Positions 31,601 to 41,700 of a stretch of DNA of 43,659 bases are shown here, in pieces; position 1 is the first letter of the stretch; every line of letters begins with the position of its first letter. The translations under genes and the position numbers were made by a program. The DNA is from an uncultured Bacteroidales bacterium (GTDB taxonomy: Bacteria; Bacteroidota; Bacteroidia; Bacteroidales; P3): assembly GCA_900318175.1 (NCBI GenBank), contig ONJQ01000022.1:1-43659 (forward strand). The letters run 5' to 3'. The notes under the pieces were generated by a model. It ran no database searches. It worked only from the letters and a program-made list of their open reading frames with translations, and was not told the origin of the DNA.

Positions 31601-34600
31601 CCCACCTGTATTCGTCCCCACAATGTGACGGTATCTTCCGTCACCAGCACCACAGCCACTGTCCGTTGGACAGCCCCGGGTGTCAACTATTTTGAAGTAG
31701 AATACGGACCTGCCGGCTTTACCCGTGGCACGGGTACCTTTGCCACTTCCGTGAACGATAGTGTCAACCTCTATGGCCTCACCCATTCCACACGCTACGA
31801 GATTTACGTCCGTGCGATGTGCAGCATCACCGACACCTCCAACTGGTCCTTCCCCACATACTTCTACACCGACTGTGGTGTCATTGACTCTCTGCCCTAC
31901 AGCACCAACTTCCGCTCCTACGCCACTGGCAGCTCCTCACGCCCCTATTGCTGGGCCGCGGGTGGCTATAGCTCATATCCGTATATCACTGACGTGGTTG
32001 CCGCTGACGGTATAACCCACCGCTCGCTCTATATGTACAGCTATGCCTCCAACATGGTCTATGCCTCCATGCCCGAGTTGGACAGCGTCTCCTATCCCAT
32101 CAACATGGTTCAAACCGCCTTCACCGCTTGGACCACCTCCGCCACTGCCACTCCGCAGTGCATTGTTGGTGTCTGCTCCGAGCAAGGCGACCTGTCCACC
32201 TTCACTCCGGTCGACACAGTCCTGCTGTCCAACGCCCGCGTCACATACGAAGTCTCGTTTGAAGAGGTTACTGGAGCCGGCAAATACATCACCTTTGTCT
32301 CCACCTCGCGCGATATGTCTACCTCCAACGTGTTCTATATTGACAGCGTCAGCATTAGCATGATACCCTCCTGCCAGAGTCCTAACCGTCCCAATGTGGT
32401 CAATGCAACCCACAACTCTGCCACAATCGGTTGGAATCCTCGCAGCCTCGCCACAGAGTGGCAGATAGAGTACGGCCCCCATGGCTTTATGCAGGGCACA
32501 GGCACCCGCCTCTTCACAACAACCAACCCTGTCACCATCACCGAACTTAACCCCTCTTCGCAGTATGACTTCTACCTCCGTTCCGTCTGCGGACCTTCCG
32601 ATACTTCCGACTGGTCTCTTACCGTTGGCCATTTTGCCACACGCCAAATCCCTGCCCCCGTTCCTTACTACTACGACTTCGAGACCGCTGCCGAGTGGGA
32701 GAACTGGCAAACCAATAGCAACACTACCATCAACTGGTATCGCGACACTGCTGCCGGCGACGGTACGCCTGGCTTCGGCAACACCTCCTACTACTCCATG
32801 TTCATCTCTGCCGACTCTGGCCTCACCTATAGCACCGACCTCAACCAGGTTGTCAATGCTTCCGCCTATCGCGACATCGATTTCGGCCCCGTCGACTCCA
32901 GCTTCACCCTTTCCTTCCGCGCCCGTGTGGGCGGCACCCCCTCTCAGGGTTGGGATGCCCTCATGGTCTTCTTGGTCAACCCCGACGTGCCTGTTGTGGC
33001 TTCCAATGCCAACATCACTTCGCCTTGGGGCATGGTCAACAATCTCACCCCGCTTGTCGCTGTCCGCGTCAGCCCCAACTGGAATACCTACAATGTAGTG
33101 CTCGACACCCTCTCCGGTGTCCGCCGTTTGGCCTTCTTCTGGTTCAACCAGTCCACCTCCGGCACCCCCTTCCTGGGTGGTCCTGCTGCGGTCGACAACA
33201 TCAGCATCAACTATATTGACTGCCCGCGTCCTGCTGCTGTCCAGGCAGCACGTGTCACCACCACCACTGCCGATATTGAGTGGTTCGGCCCCGAAAACGG
33301 CGATTACCATTTTATCTGCCGTTCGGTAACTGGCGTTCTTATTGATGACCAGCTTATCCACACCAACCACTACCATGTCACAGGCCTGATGCCCGGCGCA
33401 CGTTACAGCATCTTCCTGCGCCGCATCTGTAGTGAAACCGACAGCTCGAACCTCACAGCAGGTTTCACCTTCATGACGCTCCAGTGCAATGACGGCTATG
33501 TCGACACTATTGGATCCACAGCTTCAACCACCACCTCATATAACGTGCCGGTCAACAACTACTACAAATACACTTACACCCAGCAAATCATCACATCCGA
33601 CGAACTCCCCTCGGCCGGTTCCATCACCGCCATTAACCTGAACTATGCCTATGCCTCCGCAATGACTTCCAAGACCAATTGCACTATCTACATGGGCCAC
33701 ACTTCACTCAGTTCCTTCCCCAGCACCTACACCATGGCCTCGCCTGACAGTATGCAGATTGTCTACACTGGCAACCTCAACTGTGTGCAGGGTTGGAACC
33801 GCTTCATCTTGAACTATCCTTTCGATTACGACGGCACCAGCAACCTCGTCATTGCAGTAGATGACAATAGTGGCGGTTACAATTCCATGAGCCACACATT
33901 CTACGTCTCCCCAACCTCTCAGTCCATGTCTCTTTCGCTCTCATCCGATGTGGAGAACCCCGATGCCTCCAGCGCTGAAGCTCTTGATGCCTTCACTGGC
34001 GTCCGTTCTGTCTATGCCTATCGTAACCAAATGGTCCTTGAGTTCTGTCCTCCCTCCTCCTGCCCCAAGCCCATCCTGCGTGATCCTATCATCCGTTCCA
34101 ACTCGGTCACTCTCCGTTGGCGTAACACCGGCTCATCCTATCAGGTAGGCTACCGTCTGGCCACCACCACCAGTTGGATTTCCAACGAGATTGCCACTGA
34201 GGACACCTTCTACGTCATCCACAACGTCCTGCCTATGAGCGATTACGTCTACCAGGTCCGCCAAATTTGCGACAGTACTGGCATCTCCAACTGGCAGATG
34301 GGCGAATTCAACTCAAACGACATCCCCTGCCTCTCGCCCACAGGCCTTGAGGTCACCAGCGTCACCAATAATAAGGTTGACCTGCGTTGGCAACCCGAAG
34401 AGAACAACATCGGCTATCGCCTGCACGTCTATAACTCCTACTTCGATCGTTACGTCAACAGTTACGCGGCTCACAAGTCAGTCTCTGGCCTCGATGCCAA
34501 CATGACTTACTACGCCACTGTCCAGGCCTCATGCCAAGACATGGACGACCCCAGCGAGTGGAGCGACACCATCTCCTTCACCACCGACTTCTGTCCCGAT

Positions 34601-35134
34601 GCCACCAACCTCACCTACTCCGACCTTCAGGGTAACAGCGTAGTCCTTGACTGGACCGAAGGCGGTCGTGCCGAGCAGTGGGAAGTGCAGTACGGTTATG
34701 CTGGCTTCGAAGAGGGAACGGGCTTCTCGGTCATTGTCGACAGCCACCCCTACACCCTCACTGGCCTAATAGGTGAAAACATGTACGACATCTATGTACG
34801 TTCCATCTGTGGCGACAATTACTACAGTGAGCACTGGTCCAACTGCGTCACCATCACTACTCCCTATAGCGGCATAGCCTCCGTTAGCGACGATGCCCGC
34901 ATCCATCTGGCACCTAATCCCACCAGTGCCGATGTCACCCTCACTCTGCCAGCCACTACCAGTGCCGTTCTGGTCGAGGTTATGGATCTTGCCGGACGTG
35001 TGCAGTTCACCACCACCCTGCCCGCCGGCACGGAGAGCACAGTACTTGCCGCCTCGCAACTGTCGCAGGGTGCCTACTTTGTCAAAATCACTGCCGACAA
35101 TATTAATGCTATCAAGAAGTTGATAGTGCGGTAG
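28682..35134 (+). CDS. Giant modular T9SS-exported adhesin-like protein
   Basis: A 2150-aa protein with a signal peptide (~1-21, ending AAGAQ). Reading by eye: an N-terminal ~220-residue beta region; a first Fn3-like unit; a CUB-like domain (~328-438, IYACGGTIYDDGGP...LYIYDGVG); an Fn3; a long repeated module (~541-720); then alternating Fn3 and jelly-roll (DFE/NF...) domains up to ~1600; a second copy of the module (~1603-1793, NVPVNNYYKYTYTQQII); three Fn3 units; and a type A T9SS sorting domain (~2067-2150, LAPNPTSADVTLTL, ending IKKLIVR). It is exported and probably displayed on the surface for adhesion or binding of glycans or proteins. No catalytic motif was seen. A terminator follows, so the next gene is separate. 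Confidence 0.87.
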   Translation: MRRLRLLFVLAAALLPFAAGAQVYVSDYTFSTYTSSFNSIASTGTEMTQLSGYSSSQELVLPFTFHFGQDSCTVVTVGNVGQIAIGQGSPSFPGWVHGDNEMSIISPFGFECNPTDAHTYYEVMGTAPNRSVVIEYRNRHAISDTDTVAYQTVLYETGDIEFIYDTCHFVSDLDQVVVFLHEQTMGRTLSVAGTWSSPSTSQHLSPLVFSNTQGPSYGMTFSFMREERSCLRPLNFICSSFSRPDSVSFTWNSAPYTSMWELRYDTVDTPADSMSNIFPYLSDSVVVCTTMVAGGVYDVYLRTDCGSEYSFWEGPITVTPGSYNMPATGTHTIYACGGTIYDDGGPTGNYSNNCNSTLVIMPSAADSMVVVNGTLTSENSYDHLYIYDGVGTSGQLLYHGTGSGNNISNIVSLSGPVTLRFTSDVSVQQTGFALTVSCVGAPHCRYVNNVEVSHIAGASAFLEWDLVGSTAMPSYFIVRVENLSDPTLPSFTDTTSNHFYMLSGLNQLTNYRARISTYCEGEQVIGDSVDFVTRSYAGGTSLPSGTQTLQSSGVPVMSSWGNTFCQSIFTPADLSAMGITPGPIQGVIYTWASAGSYQKDIVLFMGHTTNSVFTSTTPLTGSMTQVYSGTRNTTDVGPTEYIFTAPFVWDGVHSIVLSSFVNQPAGASHASSGFNAYSSSTPGYSSLYSYKDNTAYTMSNLTSSTFYYSSNRPNVSFILPADTLATCVAPNVIITKVLSDSIELIWAPGRFESMWNVYYKTVEDTVWTLSGLNITSRSHVITPLNPMTEYEIRVVPDCGGDSVAAILSATTPCVPLTTLPFTEDFEHFTASSTLGTPITPCWFRGSNYTYSNYPYLSSSYRNSGTYSIYFYSSSSYYSYLALPAIGVSLDSLQVAFALYKTSTNYSISVGTMTDPDDYSTFSQIATVSPSAISMWENFEVPLTGADSSAKHIAFAVGGSSNVVYLDDIEVDYIPTCIRPHNVTVSSVTSTTATVRWTAPGVNYFEVEYGPAGFTRGTGTFATSVNDSVNLYGLTHSTRYEIYVRAMCSITDTSNWSFPTYFYTDCGVIDSLPYSTNFRSYATGSSSRPYCWAAGGYSSYPYITDVVAADGITHRSLYMYSYASNMVYASMPELDSVSYPINMVQTAFTAWTTSATATPQCIVGVCSEQGDLSTFTPVDTVLLSNARVTYEVSFEEVTGAGKYITFVSTSRDMSTSNVFYIDSVSISMIPSCQSPNRPNVVNATHNSATIGWNPRSLATEWQIEYGPHGFMQGTGTRLFTTTNPVTITELNPSSQYDFYLRSVCGPSDTSDWSLTVGHFATRQIPAPVPYYYDFETAAEWENWQTNSNTTINWYRDTAAGDGTPGFGNTSYYSMFISADSGLTYSTDLNQVVNASAYRDIDFGPVDSSFTLSFRARVGGTPSQGWDALMVFLVNPDVPVVASNANITSPWGMVNNLTPLVAVRVSPNWNTYNVVLDTLSGVRRLAFFWFNQSTSGTPFLGGPAAVDNISINYIDCPRPAAVQAARVTTTTADIEWFGPENGDYHFICRSVTGVLIDDQLIHTNHYHVTGLMPGARYSIFLRRICSETDSSNLTAGFTFMTLQCNDGYVDTIGSTASTTTSYNVPVNNYYKYTYTQQIITSDELPSAGSITAINLNYAYASAMTSKTNCTIYMGHTSLSSFPSTYTMASPDSMQIVYTGNLNCVQGWNRFILNYPFDYDGTSNLVIAVDDNSGGYNSMSHTFYVSPTSQSMSLSLSSDVENPDASSAEALDAFTGVRSVYAYRNQMVLEFCPPSSCPKPILRDPIIRSNSVTLRWRNTGSSYQVGYRLATTTSWISNEIATEDTFYVIHNVLPMSDYVYQVRQICDSTGISNWQMGEFNSNDIPCLSPTGLEVTSVTNNKVDLRWQPEENNIGYRLHVYNSYFDRYVNSYAAHKSVSGLDANMTYYATVQASCQDMDDPSEWSDTISFTTDFCPDATNLTYSDLQGNSVVLDWTEGGRAEQWEVQYGYAGFEEGTGFSVIVDSHPYTLTGLIGENMYDIYVRSICGDNYYSEHWSNCVTITTPYSGIASVSDDARIHLAPNPTSADVTLTLPATTSAVLVEVMDLAGRVQFTTTLPAGTESTVLAASQLSQGAYFVKITADNINAIKKLIVR

Positions 35135-35177
35135 TTTCCGTAGTTCGCCCCTCCTTGGGGCAGGGACTTTAACCATC

Positions 35178-35214
35178 AGTCGGGCGGCGCGAAGCGCCGC
35201 CCGACTCTTTTTTT
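35178..35214 (+). terminator. Terminator after the 2150-aa adhesin gene
   Basis: A perfect 13-bp stem AGTCGGGCGGCGC/GCGCCGCCCGACT (35178-35190 with 35194-35206, loop GAA) is followed by CTTTTTTTA. Confidence 0.95.
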
Positions 35215-35785
35215 ATCCAGGGGTTCATTCTCTTTCCCCCTCATCAGGGCGACTTTTTTTATTGAATTGTGAGAAATGACAAATAAATGATAAAGAAGTG
35301 AGAAATGGGGAGCGACGTTACAGTGAAGGCACAATTGGCCAACATTGCTGTTATTTCGCCCTTTGAAAGTGCTTTGGTGAGCCAGGTGTCTGAAACATCT
35401 GCGGAGTGTTAAAAATTGTTACCCTTGTTATTTTTCTTGTTTATTCGAAAAAAAATCCGTTATTTTGTATCTCAAAATGATGTGGTTTATTGACTTAAAA
35501 AGTGTTTTAAGATGTTGTTAAACACAAAAATATCATTTTTTCAGAAAGTCGTTATTTCCCCAATTTCGACAGTGTCTAACTACGCCCATAGTATAAAAAT
35601 ACTATTCTAATCTTATTTCACTCCCCCTTGTATATCATTTAGAAAATATGACTGGATTATTCATTTCTGCTTGCGTTCCTTTCTTCCCGTCTTACCGGTT
35701 AGGGTGTTTTGGAGGGGTGTCGCGAGTGGGAATGTTTTTGTCATTGTGTGAAATTAACCCTAATAATTAACCAACATTTTCTATC
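35215..35785 (+). other. Long AT-rich upstream region of the second giant gene
   Basis: 571 bases without a supported gene. It contains TTATTTTG near 35459, one mismatch from TAnnTTTG, and a 7-bp AT hairpin ATAGTAT/ATACTAT at 35588-35605. It probably holds the promoter and a long leader for the gene at 35786, but no exact -7 match is present, so the promoter is not called. Confidence 0.5.
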
Positions 35786-38700
35786 ATGAAAAAATTTCTA
35801 ATCCCTTTGTTGTTGGCAATAGGCCTATTGCCACAGCTGACACAAGCTCAGACGCACTATGTAGTGCCAGTGGGAGACGCACAGACGACTAACAGCTATG
35901 TGCCGACCTACGCCTACTACGGCAACAGTTTTACGCAGTTCATCTACCATGCTAATCAGGTGGGTATTGACGGCGTGATTGACAATCTACAGTTCCATGT
36001 GGCTTCCGGAAATGTCACACGTTCGCTGACCATCTACATGGCCGAGACGCCGCACAGCTCTTTCTCCAGCAGCAGTGATGTTGTGGGACAGTCTTATTTC
36101 CAGCAGGTCTATTCAGGGTCAGTCAACCTTGTGTCTGGCTGGGTGTCCATCACGCTGGACTCTACATTCACCTATCAGGATACTTCCGACCTGATTATCT
36201 GTGTCATTGATGGCACGGATTCCTGGGTTTCTTCCTATCCTTCATTCACAGGTTCGAATATCTCATCTGGCTATCATAGTATTTATGCTTATGAAGACAA
36301 TGTTACCTACTCTCTCGCTAACCCTCCAGTAGATGATCTCGAAGCATCTAACTTCCAGCCCTACATCCGTTTGGGTATAACCTCTACTTCTTTCTATTGT
36401 GCCCAGCCGTCGGAAGTTGCTTTCAGCGGCATCTCTGGCGACCATGTAAACATCACTTGGCATGAAAACGGTAGCGCCACCCAGTGGGAGATCATCGTCT
36501 CCGACACTGCTGTGTCCGATTTCACCTCCATCACCCCCGATGCAGTGTATGATACTAACTATACCGCCTACGGCCTTAGTGGCAACACTCAGTATTATGT
36601 CTACGTCCGTGCCGTCTGCTCTGCCACCGATTACAGTGGCTGGTCCAATGGCGGCTCGTTCCGTTCGGCATGCGTTGGTGAGACCTCCATTCCCTACAGC
36701 ACCGGTTTTGAAGACCTGGCAACGGGCGAACTGCCCAACTGCTGGTTGCAAGTAGCTCAGGGTAGCAGCAGTGCTTCCGTATTCCCTGCTGTATACGTTT
36801 ATTCCAACAATGCTCGCAATGGCAATGTATATTTCGAGTTTGAAAGCACAAGTGGTGAGACCGAGATTGCGGCACTCCCCCAGATGAGCAATATCAGCCA
36901 GTTGCAACTCTCCTTCTATGCCGCGCTGATGAACCACAACTTCATGTTGGAGGTGGGCGTGATGGAGGACACCCTTTTTGTGCCTGTGGACACCGTCGAA
37001 CTCACTGCGGGTAGCGGCAACGACTGGCACAACTCCTATTACCCCTACACGGTCTATTTCACCAACTACACTGGTTCGGGCGACCGCATTGCCCTGCGTG
37101 TCACCTCCTCTGGCAGCTACACGCTGATGATGGATGACTTTATGGTTGACAATGTCCCTGACTGTATTGCTCCTTCCAATCCCAGGGTTGATGTGGCCAG
37201 CGTTGATTATCTGACCATCAGTTGGACTGAGAACGGTACGGCTTCATCATGGGTCATCGAGTACGATACTGTCCCGATTGCCGACTCGCTGTTGGGCGTC
37301 AATATTGCCAACACCGAGTACGCCTCCTCCACCACTGCCACGCTGTCCAACCTCGACACTGGTACTACCTATTATATTTATATCTATGCCGACTGCGGCA
37401 GTTTTAGCGAGGCTTGCTCGCTCTCTGCCAACACCCTTTCTGCATTGCCCGCTGAACTTCCTTTCTCTTGCGACTTTGAGCAGAGCGGCTCCAATGGTTG
37501 GGAACTGATTAATGGCAGCCAGACCAATCAGTGGCATGTGGGCACAGCCACCAGCAACGGTGGCTCCCAAAGCCTCTACATCTCCAACGATAACGGCAAC
37601 AGCAACAGCTATACCACTTCCGCCACCTCCTACACTTACGCCACTCGTGCCATAGTTGTTGAAGATACTGGTGTGTATTCCTATAGCTATGATTGGAAAT
37701 GCCAGGGCGAGAGCCACTATTACGACTTTGCCCGTGCATTCATAGTTCCTCTCACCTATACTTTTACCGCTGGTTCTAACCCCGCTGGCAGCACTTATAG
37801 TTTTGCCAACTGGGCTGCCCCCTCCGATTGGATTGAGATTACGGAAAACTCCAGCTCTCCCCGCACCATGGCTGTTTCCAACACTTGGCACACTGTAATC
37901 GGCGAGGCTTTTATCTCCACCCCTGGCGTATACAATATTGTCTTTGCTTGGGCCAATGATGGCGGTGGCGGTAGCAATCCTCCCATGGCCGTTGATAATG
38001 TAATCTTCGCACAAAACACTTGCCCCTCTCCCCAGAACCTCACTGCTACTTATGTGGCAAACGACACTGTCGTTCTTGAATGGCAACCTGGTGAAAGTGA
38101 GAGCAGCTGGATTGTGACTGACGGCAATGGCTACAGCGAAACCGTTTACGACACTACCTTCCTGTTTGAAAATCTGCTTGCAGCCACCAACTATAACTTT
38201 ACGGTGTATGCGCTCTGCGACAATGGCGACACCAGTATGCCTGCCACACTTAGTTTGCGTACTCCCTGTGGCGAATGGGGTCCGCTGCCCTTTAATGAGG
38301 ATTTCAACTCCTATTCCTCCAACAGCTATCCCGACTGCTGGACAAGAATCCTCAATTCAAGCAACTATCCCTATGTCACCTCTAGCTATGGCGTTTCCAT
38401 CCAGTCCGGCGGTAATGCATCCATTATTACTCCTCGTATGCCTGCCCCGTTGAACACTCTGTTTGTCGAGTTCGACCTTCAGCGTGAGGGTTCCTCTTCT
38501 GGCAGCATGGAGTTTGGCTACACCTACTCTCCCAACTCAATTGACAGCATGGTGGTTATTGCTACCATCACTCCTGCCAACACCTATCAAATGTATCATT
38601 ACGAGTACGATTTGTCCTCCCTCGATTGCGAAGACAGCGTCTATCTGGTTTGGCATCAGGTAAGCACATCGACCGTTTGGTACTATTGGTTGGACAATGT

Positions 38701-41700
38701 TTCCGTCACTCGTGCCAGCACCTGCCCCGCAATCGAGAACCTGCGTTGCAGCTCGCACACCAACCACGAGGCCACCATCGTTTGGACCGACACCAGCACT
38801 ACCCATAACGATGTGATGCTCTATATCGCTACGACCAACAACATCGCCATGGCTTTCGATAGCGTCATGGTCAGCGTCGGTAGCACCGACCACACTTTCA
38901 CCGGTCTGAACGGCAACACCCACTACTATGTATGGGCCAAGGCCAACTGCTCCGATGCCAGCAGCCGTTATATTCTTTGTGAGTTCACCACCGATGTGAA
39001 CTGCGCTCCGGTTGAGAACTTACGCGTCGTGGCTACCGACTACCACGCCTTTGGTCTCAACTGGGAGGCTCCCACCGCTGGCGATCCTGTCACAAACTAC
39101 ATTGTCAGCTATCGTCTCTCCGGCGAATCTTCGTGGATTTCGGACACCATCTCCGACCTCTATTACTATATTAGCGGACTGGACACCAACCATACTTACC
39201 AGTACCGTGTCACCACCATCTGCGATACGATGACAAGCGCTGTCACCAGCGGTACTGTCACCACTATGGGTTGTGCCCGCACGATAACCGGCGGCGGCAC
39301 TACCAATAGCTACCTGCCCACCTATATATTCTATAAATATTCCTACACACAGCAGATTTACCTTGATGCCGAAATAGGCACCGGCTTGGACACCATTACT
39401 GCTATCTCATTCTACGCTTCAAGCTCGGTCTCGTCGCGCAATATCGATCTCTATTTGGGCAACACTGACCAGTCTTCATTCTCCAGCACCAGCAACTACA
39501 TCCCGGCAGACAGCCTTTCGCTTGTCTACACTGGTACGTTTAGCGGTTCTGGCTGGATTACCCTGAACTTCACCACTCCGTTTGTCCGCACCGCCGGTCG
39601 CAATCTGGTTGTTGCAATGGACGACAATACAGGCAGCTATGTGAGCAGCATCTCGTTTGCCGCCACTTCGGCAAGCAACCGTTCCATCTATTTCTATCAG
39701 GATGGTTCCGATATCGATCCTGCTTCGCCCAGTGCCTCCAGCTACAGTGTCGTAAGCTACGTCAACCAAATCAAGCTGAATCCTGCCACCTGCCACATTC
39801 CTGAATGTAACACTCCTGTGGTAATGATTGCCGGCACAGAAGGTACACAGGTTGACTTAGTATGGAACAACGAGCCCGGCAGAACCTACACCGTTGAGTA
39901 TCTCCGCGAAAATACCACCAACTGGGTTGTGGTCGATTCCACCAACACCACCGGTGCTTGCAGCGTTACTGGCCTGTTGAGTGGCTATAGCTACACCTTC
40001 CGCGTCAGCTTCGACTGCGATGGCGACCTCCTCTCCGGCACCGCTCAGAGCCGCGCTGTTTGCGCTCCTGTGGCACTGCCCTACACCGAGGACTTCGAAA
40101 ACCAGAGCGGTCTCTACAGCCGCAACTGCTGGTACACCGGTAGCACCAACCTCGGCTCAACTTATCCCAACCCCATCGTTGTCAACCTGACGGGCGACCC
40201 CAACAAGCTGCTCCTCCTCTACAACGGTGCCTACATCATCATGCCTGAGATGGATGCCCCGCTCAACCAGCTGCAAATCCGCTTCAATTTTGTCCAGGGT
40301 GGCAACAATGTGCGCCTCGTCATGGGCATCATGGATGACCCCACCGCTCCCATCTCCACCATCCGTCCTATCGACACCCTCATCCGTTCCAATATGGACA
40401 CCACCTCGGCTTATGTCTATGTCACCTATCCGCTTGACGGCATCGAGGACACCACGGGCCACATCACCTTCTGGGATGCTTTCAACGACAACTACAGCTT
40501 CCTCGACAACATCGTCGTCGAGTATATCCCGAACTGTTCCAATGTCACAGAAATAGCCGCCAGCAGCGTAACTTCCAGCTCGGCTGTTGTAAGTTGGGCA
40601 AATGTGGCCTCCGCCACAAGCTACATTGTCGAATACGGTCCCCGCGGATTCGTGCCCGGCACTGGCACCCGTGTCAATGTCTCCACCACCTCGGCCAACC
40701 TCACTGGCCTTGCCCACAGCACTACCTATGAGGTTTACGTCTATTCTGTTTGTGGTGCTACCAACGACACCTCCGTCGCTCTGCAGAACGCCCGCTTCAC
40801 CACAAGCTGCGATGTGCTCTACACTTTCCCCTATGTGCAGAACTTCGAGAACGTAGTTGATCCCGGCGATGCCTCCACCAACATCGTTCCCAACTGCTGG
40901 GCCTCCGCCCTGCTGCCCGACGGCGCAGGCCACGAGGTGCCTCACGTGTTCTACAACACCGACCTTGGCCACGCCCCCTCGCAGCAGTACTGCTTCTACT
41001 TCGAAGGCATCGGCATCGCTGCCCTGCCTGAGATGGGTGTGTCTTTAGATTCGCTCTACATCCGTTTCCACGAGTGGAACAGCGATCCCTCTGCCTATGG
41101 TCTGATTATTGGTGCTGTCGACAATATCGACAGTGGTTTTGCCTCCACCTTCGTGCCCATTGACACCATTCCGTTCAACTTAGAAGGCAACGGCAACGAG
41201 TTTAATGTCGTCTCCTTCCTCAATGGTTACACGGGTACTGCTCGCCACATCGCCATCGCCTCCTACAACAGCAATGGTAGTGCCTATGCCGACCAGTATC
41301 TGGACAACCTGGTCATTGACTACATCCCCAGCTGCATTGCCCCGATGCGTGTACACACCACTGCACTCACCAACGTTTCTGCCGACCTTGCTTGGACCTT
41401 CAGCAATGCTCCTAACTACAGCATTGAATACGGCGTCCATGGCTTCACTCCCGGTACCGGCACCACCGTCACCAGCACCACCAACAGCGTCAGCCTCACC
41501 GGCCTCTCGGCTTTGACGCAGTATGACGTCTACCTCGTCAGCCTCTGCTCTGCCACCGAGACCAGCGACACCACCTTCTTCACCTTCACCACCCGTCGTG
41601 CAGCTCCTGTCACCTCCTACCCCTACATCTGCACCTTTGCCGATTCTACTGAGGCCAACGCTTGGGAGCCCGTCAACGGCAGCCAGATCAACAAGTGGTA

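Noticed and set aside
31973-33376. A long minus-strand frame (467 codons), and several more opposite the two giant adhesins
   Set aside because: The plus-strand frames run through Fn3 and jelly-roll domains; the antisense products are rich in Gly, Val and Asp without structure.
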